Below the pieces are notes generated by a model, which was not told the origin of the DNA, made no database searches, and saw nothing but the letters and a program-made list of their open reading frames with translations. A DNA stretch of 6,860 nucleotides from SIG603 sp964369215 (lineage in GTDB: Bacteria; Bacillota; Clostridia; Oscillospirales; Acutalibacteraceae): contig CAYJEZ010000128.1 in the NCBI GenBank assembly GCA_964369215.1, positions 1 through 6,860 of the forward strand. The letters are read 5' to 3'. Position 1 is the stretch's first letter. Every line of letters begins with the position of its first letter. Below are positions 1-6,380 of this stretch, one piece after another. The position numbers and the translations under genes were made by a program.

Positions 1-18
1 TTCTATTTCATTTTACAA

Positions 19-2214
19 CTAACCAGAAAACCTATTAATCATCTCATTTTGGAGTTTTAGAGGTAAATCCACAAAGTGTGCACTTACTCCCCATAGTCTT
101 ACAATTAAGTCTTTATAATTTTCAGGTGATAATTGTGCCGCCTTAAGCTCATTTGCGTCAAGCACATTCGGTTGATGTTGCATTCCACCATCTGCAAAAT
201 ATCCTTTTATTAAGTCGGTAAAAACTTTCACTCCGTCATTGCCAGTGAACGCACTAGCAAAATAATTAATCATTACGCAATAATTCCACTGAACAAGCTC
301 CGAGCACACTTTTGAGCCAGACTTTAGAGCAGCGGTTGGACCGTTTTTCATCGTTCCACTCTCAGGGGTTAGAGTAACGGCAGTAGGAGCACAACTCAAT
401 CTACCTTCAGGAGTTGCACCTAGTCTATCCCCTGTAGCAACTGGATGTGGCTGATGAATACCGCTAAGATGAACACCGCCAGAAGCTGTATTGTATTTTC
501 TGATTTCCTTAAGACCAAACTCAAGCATGTCTTTTGCTAGCAAATCTACATAGTCGTTATCATTACCCCATTTTGGAGCTGCCCAAAGTGTTTTACGCAT
601 GAGCTCCTCGCCCTCATAATTGTTTTTGCATGCGTCAACCACTTGCTTTAGTGTATATAGTTTTTTGTCATATACTACACTTTTTATTGCGGCAAGAGAG
701 TTAATGCACTCTGTTGAGGTGCCCAAAAATGCTCCTTTGTTTTTATCAGGGTAACATTCTTCAACAAGGTCAAAGGCATTTTCAATTGAACCCTCATAAA
801 GCGCACTTAAATATGGTAGTGGGCACATCAAACTTCTGCCACCCCAAGAACTAACTGCTTTTCCTTCTCTTAATTTAGAGAAATAAACTGACTTATCTCC
901 GTCACGATATTCTAGCATTGAAGCATGTGCTTCATTAAAAGCAGTTATTGATTTTTCAGTAAGTTCTGTTAAGTTCGCTTTAAAGTCAGTATAAAGTTCT
1001 TCAAAGCTTTCGTAATCGTCTTTATTATATAGTGTTTGCATTAACAGTTCTGCTTGTCGTATTATTGCGCTTACATAATAGTCACCCTTACCCGGAATAT
1101 TTATGTCTTGGCATAAATCAAAGCCATAACACCTTGCGTGTTCGGGTTTAACCCCCGCTTTAATAAGATTTTCAATAAACATTTCATCATTGTAATACGA
1201 TACCATATTACACCCACTTATTGTAAGCGCAGCTGCTTTTTCTAAAAATTCAGGAGGATTTTTACTGTTTATTCTCAAGTTGAATTCAGGCTCCGGTAGC
1301 CTTACTTGAGCAATTGCGTCTAAAAATAGCAGTGAAGTTTTGCTAACCGCATTTTCACCATTTTCTAAAACTCCACCTAGTGTAACAACTAATTGCGCAG
1401 CATATTTATGTAAATAACTTTGTACTACGTCAACTTGGTCGTACATTTTTAAAAGCAAACAGCAAAGTATTTCAAGTATTTCCTCATCACTTTCGTCTGT
1501 TATAAATTCATTTAAAATAACATCTAGTCTACCATAATTTATAAACTCAAAACTCTCAATATTTGTCACAAGATGCCCTAACCACAAAAGCTGTGCTGCT
1601 TGATGTAGATTTTTTGGTATGCCAAGTTTTAAATGTTCACAATTTTCTGCGATTAAAAGTAGTTCATCTTTTTCTTTTCCTTGTGAAGAATTTGCTAATT
1701 CTTTTGCATAATCAGAATAGCGAGCAAATAGATTAGATAACCCTGAATAAGCTATATGTACACTATTAAGAAAATTCACTTGACTGTCGTTAAGATTGCT
1801 GTCCTTAAGTCTCTCTTCAACTTCACTTAAAATACCACCAACACCCTTTTTAAGCAATATTCCCATATCTGGGGTATAATGGGTTTTATTATACCAACTT
1901 TCATCTTTACCAAAAAGGGAGATATCACTCTCGTTTATATATGGCACACCAGCATTTAAACCATATTCAAAAATATCTTCGCCGTTTTCATTGCCTTTGT
2001 TTGGTTTAAGTATAGTTCTTGTACCTACAATAAGTTCACTCTCTCCTATGTAAAGTGGCATATTATCTAGTATCATTTTAAGTCCTAAAGCTTTGCGCTC
2101 TGGTAAACTATAAGGCAAATATGCTGTACTCCACTCCGTTTTAATTGGAGTTCGTTTAATTTTATTTTTTGCGCTTATTGTTTGTTCTCTCAAAAAGCTT
2201 ATTCTTTCATTCAT
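19..2214 (-). CDS. Glycyl radical enzyme, pyruvate formate-lyase/diol dehydratase superfamily, substrate unknown
   Basis: This is a complete 731-residue protein. The family uses a post-translationally made glycyl radical to generate a transient cysteine thiyl radical that attacks the substrate; it is cytoplasmic and oxygen-sensitive. The N-terminal PFL-like domain (roughly 1-590) opens with MNERISFLRE and has the family-like segment PLYIGESELIVGTR (53-66). The proposed thiyl cysteine is C368, in ARCYGFDLCQD (360-370), after LPEPEFNLRI (306-315). The C-terminal glycyl-radical domain has LGATPEGR (598-605), NGPTAALKS (624-632) and RLWGVSAHFVDL (706-717), making G709 the radical glycine, 22 residues from the end. 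Canonical enzymes have GCVE at the cysteine loop and RVxGYS at the glycine loop; here they are LCQD and RLWGVS. At 731 residues it is somewhat shorter than typical members (about 780-850), with no internal break. The start fits the usual family N-terminus, but no good Shine-Dalgarno precedes it. The required radical-SAM activase is not seen. Family is certain; the reaction (dehydratase, lyase or other) is not. It is not ordinary PFL, which has adjacent catalytic cysteines. Confidence 0.95.
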   Translation of the reverse strand: MNERISFLREQTISAKNKIKRTPIKTEWSTAYLPYSLPERKALGLKMILDNMPLYIGESELIVGTRTILKPNKGNENGEDIFEYGLNAGVPYINESDISLFGKDESWYNKTHYTPDMGILLKKGVGGILSEVEERLKDSNLNDSQVNFLNSVHIAYSGLSNLFARYSDYAKELANSSQGKEKDELLLIAENCEHLKLGIPKNLHQAAQLLWLGHLVTNIESFEFINYGRLDVILNEFITDESDEEILEILCCLLLKMYDQVDVVQSYLHKYAAQLVVTLGGVLENGENAVSKTSLLFLDAIAQVRLPEPEFNLRINSKNPPEFLEKAAALTISGCNMVSYYNDEMFIENLIKAGVKPEHARCYGFDLCQDINIPGKGDYYVSAIIRQAELLMQTLYNKDDYESFEELYTDFKANLTELTEKSITAFNEAHASMLEYRDGDKSVYFSKLREGKAVSSWGGRSLMCPLPYLSALYEGSIENAFDLVEECYPDKNKGAFLGTSTECINSLAAIKSVVYDKKLYTLKQVVDACKNNYEGEELMRKTLWAAPKWGNDNDYVDLLAKDMLEFGLKEIRKYNTASGGVHLSGIHQPHPVATGDRLGATPEGRLSCAPTAVTLTPESGTMKNGPTAALKSGSKVCSELVQWNYCVMINYFASAFTGNDGVKVFTDLIKGYFADGGMQHQPNVLDANELKAAQLSPENYKDLIVRLWGVSAHFVDLPLKLQNEMINRFSG

Positions 2215-2226
2215 AAGTATTCACGT

Positions 2227-2266
2227 ATAATAGAATTATCATCAAAACAGGTGATAATTTTATTAT
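2227..2266. promoter_or_regulatory. 17-bp imperfect inverted repeat in the leader of the glycyl radical enzyme gene
   Basis: Bases 2227-2243 are complementary to 2250-2266 at 15 of 17 positions, around a 6-nt centre (2244-2249, AAAACA). The core half-sites are AATTATCA (2234-2241) and TGATAATT (2252-2259), perfectly matched. The repeat ends 12 nt before the ATG of the minus-strand gene. In plus-strand RNA the two imperfect pairs would be G-U wobbles; in the mRNA of the gene they would be A-C mismatches. That favours a DNA operator for a dimeric regulator over an mRNA hairpin. No T-tract follows on the minus strand, so it does not look like a terminator. The repeat itself is seen directly; its role is inferred. 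Confidence 0.5.
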
Positions 2267-2299
2267 TTTCCCCTTTCTTAGATATTATTTTTAAAATTG

Positions 2300-2305
2300 A
2301 TTATA
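2300..2305 (-). promoter_or_regulatory. Possible -10 element (TATAAT) upstream of the glycyl radical enzyme gene
   Basis: The minus strand reads TATAAT here, 85 nt before the start codon, which would put the transcription start near 2293 and the inverted repeat at 2227-2266 inside the leader. The best -35 nearby is TTGGGT (plus coordinates 2321-2326) at a short 15-nt spacing, so support is weak. Read-through from the Nudix gene is an equally good alternative. Confidence 0.25.
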
Positions 2306-2352
2306 CAGATGAGATTAGCTACCCAATTTGATATAATAGATAAGGTGTGTGC

Positions 2353-2811
2353 TCATTTTGCGAACATATAGTACGCTTGTTCAACAGCCCAAATTTGATG
2401 TGGTAAAAATAATTTCTCTTTTATTTCATCAATAGTTAACCATACTAAATAGTGATCTGGTTCAGTTGGTGATGATACAACATCTCCTACTTCCATGTAA
2501 TAGAAATAACCAATACCATGAAAATCTGTTTTTGTTTGCTCAATGAAATGATAGTAGTCACCCACGCAAACTAATTTTTTTGGGGCAACAGCAAGCCCTG
2601 CTTCTTCAAGAGTTTCTCTAATAATGCAATCTTTATGATTTTCATTATTATCTATGCCTCCACCAAGCAAAAAATAACCTTTTTCGCCATTATATAAATG
2701 AGTCATAGCTACAGGTACTTTTCCATCTTCAGAAAACCCTATACCATAAGCACCAACACGCTCTTTATATATCACATCATCTTTTTTGCACCCAAAAGTT
2801 TTACTTAGCAT
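2353..2811 (-). CDS. Nudix hydrolase, substrate unknown
   Basis: This is a complete 152-residue single-domain Nudix protein. Such enzymes cleave a nucleoside diphosphate linked to another moiety (for example oxidised dNTPs, NDP-sugars or ADP-ribose) using a metal held by the Nudix box. The box runs from G51 to L73: G51, E57, then R65-E66 and E69-E70, A71-G72-L73. It fits Gx5Ex7REUxEExGU except for T67 at the first hydrophobic (U) position. The metal-binding REXXEE core is intact, so it should be active. The segment before the box (AYGIGFSEDGKVPVAM, 21-36) is the usual first beta hairpin, and 150 or so residues is normal for the family. The start is supported by AAGGAG (2822-2827) 10 nt upstream. 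The glycyl radical enzyme gene follows on the same strand after 138 nt with no visible terminator. Nothing in the protein defines the substrate, so a housekeeping or repair role is as likely as a pathway role. Confidence 0.95.
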   Translation of the reverse strand: MLSKTFGCKKDDVIYKERVGAYGIGFSEDGKVPVAMTHLYNGEKGYFLLGGGIDNNENHKDCIIRETLEEAGLAVAPKKLVCVGDYYHFIEQTKTDFHGIGYFYYMEVGDVVSSPTEPDHYLVWLTIDEIKEKLFLPHQIWAVEQAYYMFAK

Positions 2812-2821
2812 AAGTATTATT

Positions 2822-2827
2822 CTCCTT
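2822..2827 (-). promoter_or_regulatory. Ribosome binding site of the Nudix gene
   Basis: The minus strand reads AAGGAG, 10 nt before the ATG at 2811. This is slightly long spacing but a strong match, and it decides the start. A TATAAT on the same strand (2833-2838) lies too close to this site to leave a normal leader, so I do not call it the promoter. Confidence 0.7.
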
Positions 2828-2955
2828 AGTAAATTATAAATTGTACGATTAAAAAGCTAGCTCTACTAATCTTAGCACTCATCATATAACCTTTACAACC
2901 AACTATATCATAAACATATGAAAATTTCTACTGACAAAACATATAAAAGACAGGC

Positions 2956-2982
2956 GCACTTGCAGTTTTAGGCTACAAGTGC
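2956..2982. repeat. Inverted repeat GCACTTG / CAAGTGC (hairpin)
   Basis: GCACTTG (2956-2962) is perfectly complementary to CAAGTGC (2976-2982). Beyond one C/A mismatch, AG (2964-2965) pairs with CT (2973-2974), leaving a 7-nt loop, TTTTAGG. It is the most GC-rich stem in an AT-rich gap, so it is less likely to be chance than the others. No T-tract follows on the plus strand; on the minus strand the flank (GTCTTTTATAT) is only weakly terminator-like. Confidence 0.5.
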
Positions 2983-3072
2983 AATGGTTTGTGTGAGAAT
3001 AAATTTATTTTATTGTATGTTTCTTGAAATTGAATAAAATCAAAAATACTCATCTTGGTACTTTCATAGCAT

Positions 3073-3103
3073 AAAAGATTATTTACTGTATAAACAATCT
3101 TTT
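3073..3103. repeat. Inverted repeat AAAAGATT / AATCTTTT (hairpin)
   Basis: AAAAGATT (3073-3080) pairs with AATCTTTT (3096-3103). After one A/C mismatch, TTTA (3082-3085) pairs with TAAA (3091-3094), giving 12 of 13 pairs and a 5-nt loop, CTGTA. The stem is A/T-dominated and would be a weak hairpin. It ends in T-rich sequence on both strands, so it might be a weak bidirectional terminator. Confidence 0.4.
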
Positions 3104-3135
3104 GTTTCATTAAATAAAAATTGGTAAATATATTT

Positions 3136-3168
3136 TCTTTATATTAAATCATAATTTTAATATAAAGA
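3136..3168. repeat. Perfect 13-bp inverted repeat
   Basis: TCTTTATATTAAA (3136-3148) is an exact reverse complement of TTTAATATAAAGA (3156-3168), with a 7-nt spacer TCATAAT. It is very A/T-rich but unbroken, and only 2 nt from the next inverted repeat. It could be a protein binding site or a hairpin; I cannot tell which. Confidence 0.5.
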
Positions 3169-3170
3169 TC

Positions 3171-3232
3171 AAAAAAAGAGTATTTTGCGCTTTTTTATTA
3201 GCTTACAGACTTAAATGCTAACTCTTTTTTTT
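3171..3232. terminator. Long inverted repeat with T-tract, possible bidirectional terminator
   Basis: AAAAAAAGAGT (3171-3181) is an exact reverse complement of ACTCTTTTTTT (3221-3231), with 39 nt between. Nested inside is a 5-bp stem TTAGC (3198-3202) / GCTAA (3217-3221), followed on the plus strand by CTC and eight Ts (3225-3232). This is intrinsic-terminator architecture on both strands, but the stems have little GC. It lies about 40 bp upstream of the proposed glycosidase promoter, where no known gene ends. It may terminate an unrecognised transcript or insulate the promoter. Confidence 0.35.
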
Positions 3233-3273
3233 ATAAATAAACTATGCATAATAGAACAATCAAAAATGGCTTA

Positions 3274-3303
3274 TTTACAAATATTGAGCATATAAAGTAT
3301 AAT
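3274..3303 (+). promoter_or_regulatory. Candidate sigma-70-type promoter of the GH116 gene
   Basis: TTTACA (3274-3279) and a perfect TATAAT (3298-3303) are separated by 18 nt. Transcription would begin near 3310, leaving a leader of about 55 nt before the ATG at 3366. A second TATAAT (3310-3315) has no good -35. In this A/T-rich gap -10 matches come cheaply, so confidence is moderate. Confidence 0.5.
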
Positions 3304-3354
3304 ATTTTATATAATATGCAATCACACCCACAAACTTGTAAAAATATGCAGAAT

Positions 3355-3358
3355 GGAG
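3355..3358 (+). promoter_or_regulatory. Ribosome binding site of the GH116 gene
   Basis: GGAG lies 7 nt before the ATG at 3366, which is good spacing and supports this start. It means the extra N-terminal domain is translated. Confidence 0.65.
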
Positions 3359-3365
3359 TTATTTT

Positions 3366-6332
3366 ATGAAACAGAACACTCAACTTTGGGTAGTACCTCA
3401 AGGCAACTTGAACTCAGTACAGATAAAACCAAACCAAACACAAAGCCTAAGTTTTATCCAAGACAAAGACGGAATCTTTGGATATGAAATTTGGGGAACG
3501 TTTGATAGTGTCGGGCAAGTTAATTTTTCTTTAGACCTTAATGGGAAAGAACTCTACAGCACTATAACTATAGCAGATATAAAAAAAGGCAAATGGCTCG
3601 AGATAGGAAAATTGTCAGTAGCTAAGGGTGAACATCGTATAGACATTAAAAACTTAGGAGAAGACACACTTAATGTAACAAGGGGTCTTCTTACCAGAGA
3701 CAGACCATATATAAGAAACGGCTATGCCGATATTGATGCAGAGCTTATAATTAAAGGTGAGGATATTTCTGAAAATTTAGATTCAAAGTATGATATAAAT
3801 TATAGAGAAACGCCCGAAGAAAAAAGTGTTCGTTTAAAAAAATTAGCAGAAACAGGATTTTTAGAGAGAGAAAACCAGTATGTTGCAACGGGAATTTGTC
3901 GTTGCGGTGTTCCTATGGGAGGAATAGGCGCAGGCAAAGTTGAACTTGATGATGAGGGGTATTTTACCGCTATTACAATAAACAACAATCAAGATGTTCC
4001 TATTTACAGGACAGATGGAAGTTTTTTTGCCGCGTTTTACAAACAAGATGGCGATAACTCAAAGAGTGTGCTACTTCAAAAAAAAGGTGGCTATCTTCCT
4101 GAATATATGAAAAGAATCGAAGAAATAGATTACCAAGGATTGTTTCCAAAAGCAATTCTTAATTATTCTTCTTTACCCTTTAGTTTAAAGCTAGAGGCTT
4201 TTTCCTCTTTAATACCAAACGATATAAAAAACTCTTCTCTTCCGTCAATAACATATAAGTTTACTGCTACAAACACATCTGATAAAGACATAGAAGCATC
4301 TTTAATGTTCTCTTGGGAAAACCTATTGGGTACAGGTGGCTCTATGGTTATAAGAAGTGGTGACAGCACTCACCTAACTCCTCATATTATGAATACATGG
4401 AATGAGGGGTACACATGGTGTAATCATATCGGAAACGCTCAAGAAAAATGGCAGAGCGAGAAATACAGTGGCATAAACTATAAAAGTAAAGAATCTCATG
4501 GCAATCCGTCAAGCTTTGGCGAGTACACAATACTTACCGAAAATGACGACACAGAAGTAAGCTTTTGTGAGAGTTGGAACTCTAAAACTGACACAGAAAA
4601 ATTTTGGAATGACTTCTCTGCAAACGGTAAATTTAACGAGACTTACGACAATGAACCTGCTCAAAACTGTACCGAGCACTCTTGTGCGGCCATAAGTAAG
4701 AATTTTATGCTTAAAAAAAGCGAGACAAAGGAAATAGTATTTGTATTCTCTTGGTATTTGCCTGAGTATTTAGATGCCACTAAAAAAGATATAGGAGTTT
4801 ATTACGATAACTTTTTCTCAAATTCTAAAGAAATAGCTGAGTACACTTTAACGAACTATAAAGATTTTCACGATAAAACTTTATGCTTTACAGACATGAT
4901 GATGGCGTCGTCTTTGCCGAAATGGCTTAGTGAAAAGATTATCAACGATAGATTTCCGATTTACACTAACAGTTGGTATACTAAAGACGGAAAGTTTTCT
5001 ATAAACGAAGCACCTACAGGAATGATGGGTTGCCTTGGAACTATGGATCAAAAACTAGCTTGCAACAGCCTGTATACAAACTTTTTTACAGAATTAGACT
5101 ATACAGAACTTAAGATTTTTGCTGACCAACAAGCTGAAAACGGCTCTATTCCTCATGATATAGGAAACGGTATTTTTAACGAGGGTCCATACGATGGAAC
5201 TTGGTCAGACTTATGCTCATCTTTTATTTTACAAATTTACAAACACTATATTTATACAAACAATAAAAACTTTTTAGATGAAATGTACCCTAAAATAAAA
5301 AAAGCGGTTGATTTTCAACTTTCTATTGACTTCGATGAAAATAACATACCGGATGTAGGTCCTGGAAACGGAACTACTTATGACACTTACCATTGGTACG
5401 GTACAAGCGCTTTTGTTGCAATTTTGTGGCTTGCAGAGTTAAAAGCGTCAATTAAATTGGCAGAAGCTATGGGAGACAAGGATTTTGCATACAAATGTGA
5501 GGATTTGTTTGTGAAATCACAAAAGGCTGTTGTAGACGAATTATGGAAAGAGTTCCCATATGGCGGACATTTTATTAATTACTACGATAAGGTAAGCGGA
5601 AAAAGCAGTGATAACTGCTTTATAGCACAGCTGGCAGGTCAATGGTTTGCTGATTTAATGTATCTAGGTGATTTGCTTCCCCCTAAAATGATAGATGAAT
5701 CTTTAAAAACAATTTGGAGTAGAAATATAGAGTTTGACAATTTTAAATTAATGAATGACGAAACCACCTCCGACGGCAAAATATTCAGCTACGGCTATAC
5801 TTTTGTTCAGTACAATCAAGCTTATTTTGCTTGCCTTGCAATTACCAGAGGTATGGTAGAAAATGGTTTATCTTGTGTAGAAAGAATATGGGAAGCAAGC
5901 AACGAATCTCCTTGGAATATAGGGCTTACTTATTTTACAGACGGCTCTTTCTCAGGGTTACCTTATTATATGACAAACCCCGTAAGTTTGTTTTTAATCG
6001 ATGCTTTGAGCGGTTGGTTGCCTAATGCTTGCGATAAATCTATTAGGTTTAAAATTGCAGATGAGAAAAATGCTTTAACTCTACCTTTATTCTCTCCAAA
6101 AATTTGGGTGAAACTAACTTACAACCCTATAATAAATGGTGCTAATTACAGCATAAATATAACTAAAAATGTAGAGGATAACACGTTTAACAGTATTATT
6201 ATAGACTCGAAAAAAATTGTGTCTGTAAAATATAATGGTGAAGGACTAAGTGATTTTACAAATCAAAACGGCAAGCTTACCTTTAAAAAATGCTTTAAAG
6301 AAAATGATACAATTGAAATTGTGACAGAATAA
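3366..6332 (+). CDS. GH116-family (GBA2-like/DUF608) cytoplasmic glycoside hydrolase with N-terminal accessory domain
   Basis: This is a complete 988-residue protein. GH116 enzymes are retaining exo-beta-glycosidases (beta-glucosidase, beta-xylosidase, N-acetylglucosaminidase or glucosylceramidase). Residues 1 to about 130 look like an extra beta-sandwich, carbohydrate-binding-like domain, with alternating strands such as FGYEIWGTFDSVGQVNFSLD (38-57). The GH116 N-terminal beta domain starts near 175 with CRCGVPMGGIGAGKVEL (178-194) and EGYFTAITINNN (197-208). The (alpha/alpha)6 catalytic domain covers about 510-885. Likely residues are E548 as nucleophile (INEAPTGMMG, 546-555) and D673 as acid/base (TTYDTYHWYGTSAF, 670-683). 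The 125-residue gap between them is closer to archaeal members such as SSO1353 than to human GBA2 as I recall them. HDIGNGIFNEGPYDGTWSDL (597-616) also fits. A short beta-rich tail covers about 890-988. There is no signal peptide or membrane segment, so it acts on imported glycosides. It has its own promoter and probable terminator. Family is firm; sugar specificity and the N-terminal domain's ligand are unknown. Confidence 0.92.
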   Translation: MKQNTQLWVVPQGNLNSVQIKPNQTQSLSFIQDKDGIFGYEIWGTFDSVGQVNFSLDLNGKELYSTITIADIKKGKWLEIGKLSVAKGEHRIDIKNLGEDTLNVTRGLLTRDRPYIRNGYADIDAELIIKGEDISENLDSKYDINYRETPEEKSVRLKKLAETGFLERENQYVATGICRCGVPMGGIGAGKVELDDEGYFTAITINNNQDVPIYRTDGSFFAAFYKQDGDNSKSVLLQKKGGYLPEYMKRIEEIDYQGLFPKAILNYSSLPFSLKLEAFSSLIPNDIKNSSLPSITYKFTATNTSDKDIEASLMFSWENLLGTGGSMVIRSGDSTHLTPHIMNTWNEGYTWCNHIGNAQEKWQSEKYSGINYKSKESHGNPSSFGEYTILTENDDTEVSFCESWNSKTDTEKFWNDFSANGKFNETYDNEPAQNCTEHSCAAISKNFMLKKSETKEIVFVFSWYLPEYLDATKKDIGVYYDNFFSNSKEIAEYTLTNYKDFHDKTLCFTDMMMASSLPKWLSEKIINDRFPIYTNSWYTKDGKFSINEAPTGMMGCLGTMDQKLACNSLYTNFFTELDYTELKIFADQQAENGSIPHDIGNGIFNEGPYDGTWSDLCSSFILQIYKHYIYTNNKNFLDEMYPKIKKAVDFQLSIDFDENNIPDVGPGNGTTYDTYHWYGTSAFVAILWLAELKASIKLAEAMGDKDFAYKCEDLFVKSQKAVVDELWKEFPYGGHFINYYDKVSGKSSDNCFIAQLAGQWFADLMYLGDLLPPKMIDESLKTIWSRNIEFDNFKLMNDETTSDGKIFSYGYTFVQYNQAYFACLAITRGMVENGLSCVERIWEASNESPWNIGLTYFTDGSFSGLPYYMTNPVSLFLIDALSGWLPNACDKSIRFKIADEKNALTLPLFSPKIWVKLTYNPIINGANYSINITKNVEDNTFNSIIIDSKKIVSVKYNGEGLSDFTNQNGKLTFKKCFKENDTIEIVTE

Positions 6333-6380
6333 AACAAAAAGGATCTTGTCAATAGTTGTGATAAAATTAAAATAGAAATG

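Larger units (their letters stand above)
2812..3365. other. AT-rich intergenic region between divergent genes, with several inverted repeats
   Basis: These 554 bp separate the Nudix gene (minus) from the glycosidase gene (plus). I find no convincing protein-coding frame. The stretch has four separate inverted repeats (2956-2982, 3073-3103, 3136-3168, 3171-3231), a 12-bp palindrome AATAAATTTATT (2998-3009), and a 9-bp pair AAAATACTC (3043-3051) / GAGTATTTT (3178-3186). The right end carries the glycosidase promoter and ribosome binding site. The length and density of repeats exceed what two divergent promoters need. It could hold a small RNA, terminators left by a lost gene, or regulatory sites. 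Confidence 0.6.

Noticed and set aside
19..2214. Assignment as ordinary pyruvate formate-lyase (pflB)
   Set aside because: It lacks the adjacent catalytic cysteine pair of PFL, the glycyl loop differs, and the C-terminal segment matches the dehydratase/lyase-type members better, so no gene symbol is given.
2226..2340. Direct repeat TATAATAGA at 2226-2234 and 2332-2340
   Set aside because: A 9-bp A/T-only-plus-G match in AT-rich intergenic sequence is expected by chance, and one copy is part of the larger inverted repeat.
2812..3365. Possible CRISPR array, riboswitch, insertion sequence or replication origin in the long gap
   Set aside because: There are no regularly spaced direct repeats, no recognisable riboswitch core, no transposase or matching terminal repeats with target duplications, and no iterated DnaA-box-like sites.
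3800..4369. Minus-strand frames of 61-68 codons inside the glycosidase gene
   Set aside because: They lie wholly within a well-supported 988-codon gene, have no ribosome sites or recognisable motifs, and have low-complexity or shadow-like composition.
5831..6025. Plus-strand 64-codon frame inside the glycosidase gene
   Set aside because: It is an alternate phase of conserved catalytic-domain sequence and is not plausible as a separate gene.
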